A model generated the notes under the pieces. The model did not search any database. It saw only the letters and a list, made by a program, of their open reading frames with translations, and had not been told where the DNA came from. A DNA stretch of 10,603 nt from an uncultured Lentisphaeria bacterium (GTDB lineage Bacteria > Verrucomicrobiota > Lentisphaeria > JABSQK01 > CAJWLW01): positions 1-10,603 of the forward strand of contig CAJWLW010000157.1 of the NCBI GenBank assembly GCA_913042885.1, in the 5' to 3' direction. The translations under genes were made by a program, and so were the position numbers. This document shows positions 7,443 to 10,603 of this stretch, piece by piece (the stretch's first letter is position 1; each line of letters starts with the position of its first letter).

Positions 7443-8249
7443 ATGATCAGACATGCCCTTGCCCCATATCCGCTAACCGCTGCCGCAGTCATCCTTTGTG
7501 CTGCCGCTACTCTGTCGCTGTCCGGTTGCGGCAAGAAAGAGGATACCACGACGACGCCACGCACCAGGAAGGTGCCGATGGTCACCCGCGCTGAAGGTTC
7601 GAAGGCCGAGGGGTCGAAGGCCGAAGGCTCCAATGCCGAGGGCTCGCAGCGGCAGGAAGGGCGCGGGCTGCGTATCGCGGTTGTCCTGCGCGACACCGAA
7701 CGTTCGTCGACGGCGATGCGAGCCGGTGCGGATGCCGCAGCCCGAGAAACCGGCGCCGAAATCATCTGGCCGGCGGCGGTGTCCGACGATCCGCAATGGC
7801 AGATCCAGGCTTTGCAGAACGCCATTAACCGCGGTGTCGACGGCATCGTTGTCTCACCGGCAGACGATTCCGTAAACGCAGCTATGGAAACAGCCATCGG
7901 ACGCGGCATAGAAGTGGTCATCGTGGATTCGGACGCAGCGGTGAAAGGTATCTCCAGCCGCATCGTGGCCGCCAGCCACCGTCCTGCAGGAGATGCGGCG
8001 GCCGTGCGTTTCGGCAACGATCCGGCATCGGTCGCAGCGCTGCGCAACGACGAGATCCAGGCACTGGTACTGCCACCGTCGTTCGAGCTCGGGCACACCG
8101 GTGTCCTGACTGCCATAGCCGCGGTTCGCGGCCGTGATGTCAGACCGCAGATCGCAATTGCGGCGGTGATCGCTACCAAAGACAACATGAACGATCCGTC
8201 CGTCACGCGATTAATCAATCCTCACCATTCACCGCGGTTGACGGAGTGA
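7443..8249 (+). CDS. Sugar ABC-type periplasmic binding lipoprotein with a probable internal deletion
   Basis: 268 residues. The N-terminus is a lipoprotein signal peptide: a hydrophobic stretch and lipobox LSGC with Cys29, so the mature protein would be membrane-anchored. A T/K-rich linker with four AEGS[K/N/Q] units (50-69) leads into a ribose/xylose-type binding fold: LRIAVVLRD (76-84), WQIQALQNAINRGVDGIVVSPAD, GIEVVIVDSDA. After IVAASHRPAGDAAA, where family members continue with about 100 residues of the second lobe, the sequence jumps to a segment like the end of the family (FGNDPASVAAL, IQALVLPPSFELGH, ATKDNMNDP). Family members are normally 310-350 residues. No frameshift is present, so an in-frame deletion is inferred; ligand binding is doubtful. 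GAG (7432-7434) is a weak ribosome site before the ATG. The stop overlaps the next gene's GTG by 4 nt. No permease or ATPase gene is adjacent. Confidence 0.75.
   Translation: MIRHALAPYPLTAAAVILCAAATLSLSGCGKKEDTTTTPRTRKVPMVTRAEGSKAEGSKAEGSNAEGSQRQEGRGLRIAVVLRDTERSSTAMRAGADAAARETGAEIIWPAAVSDDPQWQIQALQNAINRGVDGIVVSPADDSVNAAMETAIGRGIEVVIVDSDAAVKGISSRIVAASHRPAGDAAAVRFGNDPASVAALRNDEIQALVLPPSFELGHTGVLTAIAAVRGRDVRPQIAIAAVIATKDNMNDPSVTRLINPHHSPRLTE
7590..7649 (+). repeat. Four tandem 15-bp units coding for AEGS[K/N/Q]
   Basis: Four in-frame pentapeptide units (AEGSK, AEGSK, AEGSN, AEGSQ) form the linker between the lipid anchor and the folded domain of the binding lipoprotein. The DNA copies differ at several synonymous third positions (for example GAA/GAG, GGT/GGG/GGC, TCG/TCC), so they are not a fresh slippage product. 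Such a hydrophilic spacer would hold the domain away from the membrane. Confidence 0.85.
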
Positions 8250-9964
8250 AAGACGATCACGCGCAGGACGGTGATCCGGCATCGCCGGCAGCCAGGGATC
8301 TGCCGCCGAAGGTTGCGTGGCTGCTGCTTGCCGTCACCGTGGGTGGTGCCGCTGTCCTGAGGTTCTACCATTTGTCGGAGCAGAGTTACCGGTTCTGCGA
8401 CGAGGGCTACCATCTCAATCTCCCGATCCTCTATCTCGTCGATCATCAGGAACCGTTTCTTTTCTTCAAGCACGGTCTGCTGTGGTTCATTGCCGTCGGG
8501 ATATCAGTTCTGGGGCTCAGTCAGGCTGCCAGTCTGCAGTTTTCCGGAATCTGCGGGCTGGCGACGATCGCGCTGTTCTATGCGCTGCTGTCGCAGCTTT
8601 TCAACCGGCGCGTGGCTGTGCTCGGGGCCGCAGCCATGGCATGCAGCCATTACGTGCTGTTCTATAATCGCAGCAACATGAGCGATGGCTATGCCCTGAT
8701 GTTTTTCTGTCTGATCGCGCTGCTGCTGGTGCAGCAGGCGAAGGCGTTCGGACTGTGGCTGGAGGCGCCGACCGATACGCAGCGGCGGACATCGTGGCGA
8801 CGCTGGCTATGGCTGTTGCCGGCCGGACTGCTGCTGGGGTTCAGTTTCACCGTACGCATACAAACTTGCCTGACGCTTCTCGGCATGGCCGGTGCCTGGG
8901 GGCTGACGCTTTTGCTGATGCGGCGACGGCAGGCTGTAAAGCCCGTGATGCTGGCCGCCGCAGTGCTGCTGCTCCTCGCTGCGCTGGGCTATGCACTGAC
9001 TATGGGCTATCTGCGGCACAACGTCGAGTGGAACGGAACGCTGGAGTGGTACGGCAAGAACGTCACAGCCGCCGGCGCCCGGGGGTACGAATGGCAGGCG
9101 TATCTTGTCAGCCATCTGACGAGGTATTGCGGCTGGCCCCTGCTGTTGCTCGGGTTTGTCGGTCTGGCATGCCTGCACCGGCGTCCGGGATTCGGGGGCA
9201 TCTGGCTGCTGCTGTGCTGGTGGGGGTTGCTGCTGGCTTTTCTGAAAATGGGTTTGCCGTTTCCGCGCGCTCATCTGTATCTGGTGTTTTTCCTCTGTAT
9301 TTTCTGGGCAATTGCCGTCGACTGCATCGGCCGGCGGCTGGCGGGCGTCAGCCGCCGGGCATCAATCGGGATCGCTGCCGCAGTCGTCCTGACAGCGCTG
9401 ACAGCAGCGGTGGAGATTTCGAAGTCACGGCACCTGATGACAGCGGAGGGCGGCTACGACAAGGTCGTGGATTATTTGCTGGGAACCGACATTGGCGAGG
9501 AAATCATTGCCACGCATGCCTGGCCGATTTTCCGCGCCTTGCACCTGCACCGAACCGTGGTGTTGTACGACTTCGTGGACGCGCTGCCGAGCGAGGAATC
9601 AAAGCAACACGACTGGATGATCGACAGGCTGCGTGAAAGCAGCAGCGCGAACATCACGCACATGGTGCTCGACTCCTACGTTCCCTACGCTTCGAGCGCG
9701 TCGGAGACGCTGTTCCTGCAGCGCTTCTGCGCCACGTACCCGCCGGACCTGGTGGTCCGCAACGAGTTCGGCATGGACTCGCAGACGTCGTGGGATGCTT
9801 TTCACGGCATGCTGTTGCCGAGCATGTTCACGCATTACCACATCGTCTATCGAGTCGGACGCTTCCGGGCAGATACCTTCGAAGCCGGACAGCTCAGCAG
9901 CCTGACGGACGCGGCGGCACTCGAAGCGCGCCTGCTGGAGATTTACGGCAAAGCACCGGAGTGA
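8246..9964 (+). CDS. GT-C type integral membrane glycosyltransferase, PMT/ArnT-like
   Basis: 572 residues with about ten hydrophobic segments between 22 and 390 and a soluble C-terminal part of ~180 residues. The first periplasmic loop carries FCDEGYHLNLP with Asp52-Glu53, as in the catalytic loop of PMT/ArnT/GT83-like enzymes, followed by FFKHGLLWF (73-81). FYNRSNMSDGYALMF (139-153) places a second acidic residue, Asp147, where these families have one, and LPFPRAHLYLVFF (337-349) resembles their R-Y/H motif near the later helices. Such enzymes use a polyprenyl-phosphate sugar and glycosylate lipids, proteins or polysaccharides on the outer face of the inner membrane; donor and acceptor here are unknown. 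The GTG start overlaps the preceding lipoprotein stop (GTGA, 8246-8249), which implies translational coupling. No separate Shine-Dalgarno site is clear, and a later start is possible but would shorten the region before the first helix. Confidence 0.8.
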   Translation: MKDDHAQDGDPASPAARDLPPKVAWLLLAVTVGGAAVLRFYHLSEQSYRFCDEGYHLNLPILYLVDHQEPFLFFKHGLLWFIAVGISVLGLSQAASLQFSGICGLATIALFYALLSQLFNRRVAVLGAAAMACSHYVLFYNRSNMSDGYALMFFCLIALLLVQQAKAFGLWLEAPTDTQRRTSWRRWLWLLPAGLLLGFSFTVRIQTCLTLLGMAGAWGLTLLLMRRRQAVKPVMLAAAVLLLLAALGYALTMGYLRHNVEWNGTLEWYGKNVTAAGARGYEWQAYLVSHLTRYCGWPLLLLGFVGLACLHRRPGFGGIWLLLCWWGLLLAFLKMGLPFPRAHLYLVFFLCIFWAIAVDCIGRRLAGVSRRASIGIAAAVVLTALTAAVEISKSRHLMTAEGGYDKVVDYLLGTDIGEEIIATHAWPIFRALHLHRTVVLYDFVDALPSEESKQHDWMIDRLRESSSANITHMVLDSYVPYASSASETLFLQRFCATYPPDLVVRNEFGMDSQTSWDAFHGMLLPSMFTHYHIVYRVGRFRADTFEAGQLSSLTDAAALEARLLEIYGKAPE

Positions 9965-9977
9965 GGCCTCCGCAAAG

Positions 9978-9997
9978 ACGGCTCACCAGCGAGCCGT
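9978..9997 (+). terminator. Hairpin after the glycosyltransferase gene, weak terminator candidate
   Basis: ACGGCTC (9978-9984) and GAGCCGT (9991-9997) form a perfect 7-bp stem with a 6-nt loop, starting 13 nt after the stop codon. The position and GC-rich stem suit an intrinsic terminator, but the following bases (TCAAATGAG) are not a T run, so termination may be inefficient or factor-dependent. Confidence 0.4.
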
Positions 9998-10196
9998 TCA
10001 AATGAGCAAAGTTCAGGCCATCAAGCTATCGGCTTATGACTTGGACTTCTTTTCTCCATGCCTATTGTTGCCGTGACCGAGTTGTGCTGGTAAGTGGAGG
10101 AAATCCCACGTAGAATATCACAAGGCGGGAAACAACCGTCATATGCCCATGCCGAGAAGGCGAAATCCTGGAAAGCGTAATTGACGGTCTCCGAAA

Positions 10197-10202
10197 TATA
10201 AT
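10197..10202 (+). promoter_or_regulatory. Candidate -10 box of the creatinase-like gene
   Basis: A perfect TATAAT in an AT-rich segment. TTGACG begins 16 nt upstream (10181-10186), but the 10-nt spacing between the boxes is too short for sigma-70, and no good -35 lies at 17 nt. If used, transcription would begin near 10210 and give a leader of about 210 nt. Confidence 0.3.
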
Positions 10203-10240
10203 GTAAACACTTGGGCAATAATCGTTTGTGTGGTCAATGC

Positions 10241-10343
10241 TGCCGGGCTTGGGTGAATGGGTGCGGCCAAGACAACCGGCATCGACACCAAAATGACCTC
10301 GGTTACCCAATCACCCGCCACCCAATTGCGGCGAAGCCGCCAA
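10241..10343 (+). other. Cluster of inverted repeats, candidate structured 5' leader
   Basis: GGGTGAATGGGT (10251-10262) and ACCCAATCACCC (10305-10316) pair at 11 of 12 positions. AACCG (10274-10278) pairs with CGGTT (10300-10304) immediately inside. TGCCGG (10241-10246) can instead pair with CCGGCA (10276-10281), which excludes the AACCG/CGGTT stem. A separate hairpin GCGGC-GAA-GCCGC follows (10328-10340). ACCCAAT also occurs twice with a 15-nt period (10305, 10320). I match it to no known riboswitch class. RNA structure is inferred from base complementarity only. Confidence 0.35.
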
Positions 10344-10411
10344 GTTCGGGATCAGAATTTATGTCTGTCGGCCTGTTTGCCAGTCTTAAATCGCGGTTTG
10401 CGGGCTCTAAC

Positions 10412-10418
10412 AAGGAGG
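10412..10418 (+). promoter_or_regulatory. Strong Shine-Dalgarno site of the creatinase-like gene
   Basis: AAGGAGG is a near-perfect match to the 16S rRNA tail complement. Its short distance to the tandem ATGs favours initiation at the second, 10423. It is the strongest ribosome site in the window and argues that the gene just before the right edge is real despite being cut off. Confidence 0.75.
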
Positions 10419-10422
10419 GATG

Positions 10423-10603
10423 ATGCAAGGTCCAACGATATCACCAAGCGAAATAGAAGTGCGTCACGACAAGGTGCGCGCGTTCCTGGCCGACGAAGGT
10501 CTCGGTGCCCTGCTGGCCTACTCCCCGGCCCACGATCACTGGTGGGGTAATACCGGCCACGTGTCGTACCTGTCCGGCTGGTCGAATCGCGACCGTATCG
10601 TCG
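10423..10603 (+). CDS. Creatinase/Xaa-Pro aminopeptidase-like protein (M24 family), N-terminal part only
   Basis: The frame is open to the window edge, giving 60 codons. The peptide has an amphipathic helix (EIEVRHDKVRAFLADEGL), then GALLAYSPAHDHWWGNTGH and VSYLSGWSNRDRIV, the pattern of the creatinase N-terminal domain (K..R..L...G.DALL..SP.N..YL[TS]G). That domain normally precedes a C-terminal pita-bread metallopeptidase or hydrolase domain, which would lie beyond the window. Two tandem ATGs occur (10420 and 10423). AAGGAGG (10412-10418) leaves only 1 nt before the first and 4 nt before the second, so the second is chosen. Catalytic residues cannot be checked, so peptidase versus creatinase-like lyase remains open. 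Confidence 0.65.
   Translation, partial: MQGPTISPSEIEVRHDKVRAFLADEGLGALLAYSPAHDHWWGNTGHVSYLSGWSNRDRIV

Larger units (their letters stand above)
9965..10422 (+). other. Non-coding stretch with candidate promoter and structured leader
   Basis: No gene is supported in these 458 nt: open frames on either strand are short and lack ribosome sites and recognisable content. Composition is more AT-rich from about 10000 to 10240 and GC-rich afterwards. It holds the hairpin at 9978-9997, a TATAAT at 10197-10202 and a set of inverted repeats between 10241 and 10343 just upstream of the creatinase-like gene. Confidence 0.55.

Noticed and set aside
8755..9636. A 293-codon frame within the glycosyltransferase gene
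   Set aside because: Alternative frame rich in Arg, Gly and Ala without a hydrophobic pattern or motif; the main frame has clear membrane helices and catalytic motifs.
10181..10202. TTGACG...TATAAT as a complete sigma-70 promoter
   Set aside because: Only 10 nt separate the two boxes, well below the usual 16-18 nt, so only the -10 box is retained as a weak candidate.
10021..10321. Minus-strand frames of 60-82 codons in the right-hand non-coding stretch
   Set aside because: Short, overlapping each other in different frames, no ribosome binding site and no similarity to a known protein.
10305..10326. CRISPR-like or iteron-like repeat (ACCCAAT twice)
   Set aside because: Only two 7-bp copies; far too short and too few for an array or replication origin.

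Overview
The window is GC-rich bacterial DNA with clear Shine-Dalgarno sites (GGAGA before the aminotransferase, AAGGAGG before the last gene). A predicted lipoprotein signal peptide and a periplasmic-type binding-protein fold point to a Gram-negative-like cell envelope. The sequence alone does not fix the phylum. There are no rRNA or tRNA genes, CRISPR arrays, transposases or phage genes that I can support.

Left part, minus strand (199-6178): three genes. In transcription order they are a 950-residue fusion of type I phosphomannose isomerase and phosphomannomutase (3326-6178), a divergent sugar-1-phosphate nucleotidyltransferase with a short beta-helix-like tail that overlaps it by 8 nt (1687-3333), and, after a 225-nt gap, a class III PLP aminotransferase related to glutamate-1-semialdehyde aminomutase (199-1461). 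The first two together could carry out fructose-6-P to mannose-6-P to mannose-1-P to an NDP-sugar, most likely GDP-mannose. The nucleotide specificity cannot be read from the sequence.

Middle part, plus strand (6179-7442): a 263-nt divergent intergenic region with a perfect 8+8 bp palindrome, then an NrtR-type Nudix/winged-helix regulator (6442-7137) with an intact Nudix box. Directly after it lies a broken stretch: the first 23 codons of an SPFH/band-7 ('virion core protein-like') gene, still with its ribosome binding site but ended by a stop, and a short unexplained open frame.

Right part, plus strand (7443-10603): a sugar-binding ABC-type lipoprotein that appears to have lost about 100 internal residues and carries a repeated AEGSK linker (7443-8249); a GT-C membrane glycosyltransferase of the PMT/ArnT kind whose start overlaps the lipoprotein stop by 4 nt (8246-9964); a 458-nt non-coding stretch with a candidate structured leader; and the first 60 codons of a creatinase/M24-type gene cut by the window end.

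A possible theme is sugar activation (mannose operon), sugar-phosphate or nucleotide sensing (Nudix regulator) and lipid-linked sugar transfer at the membrane (GT-C protein). The links between these parts are inference. The most unusual items are the isomerase-mutase fusion with its atypical nucleotidyltransferase partner, the palindrome shared by two divergent transcription units, and the two decayed or internally deleted genes.
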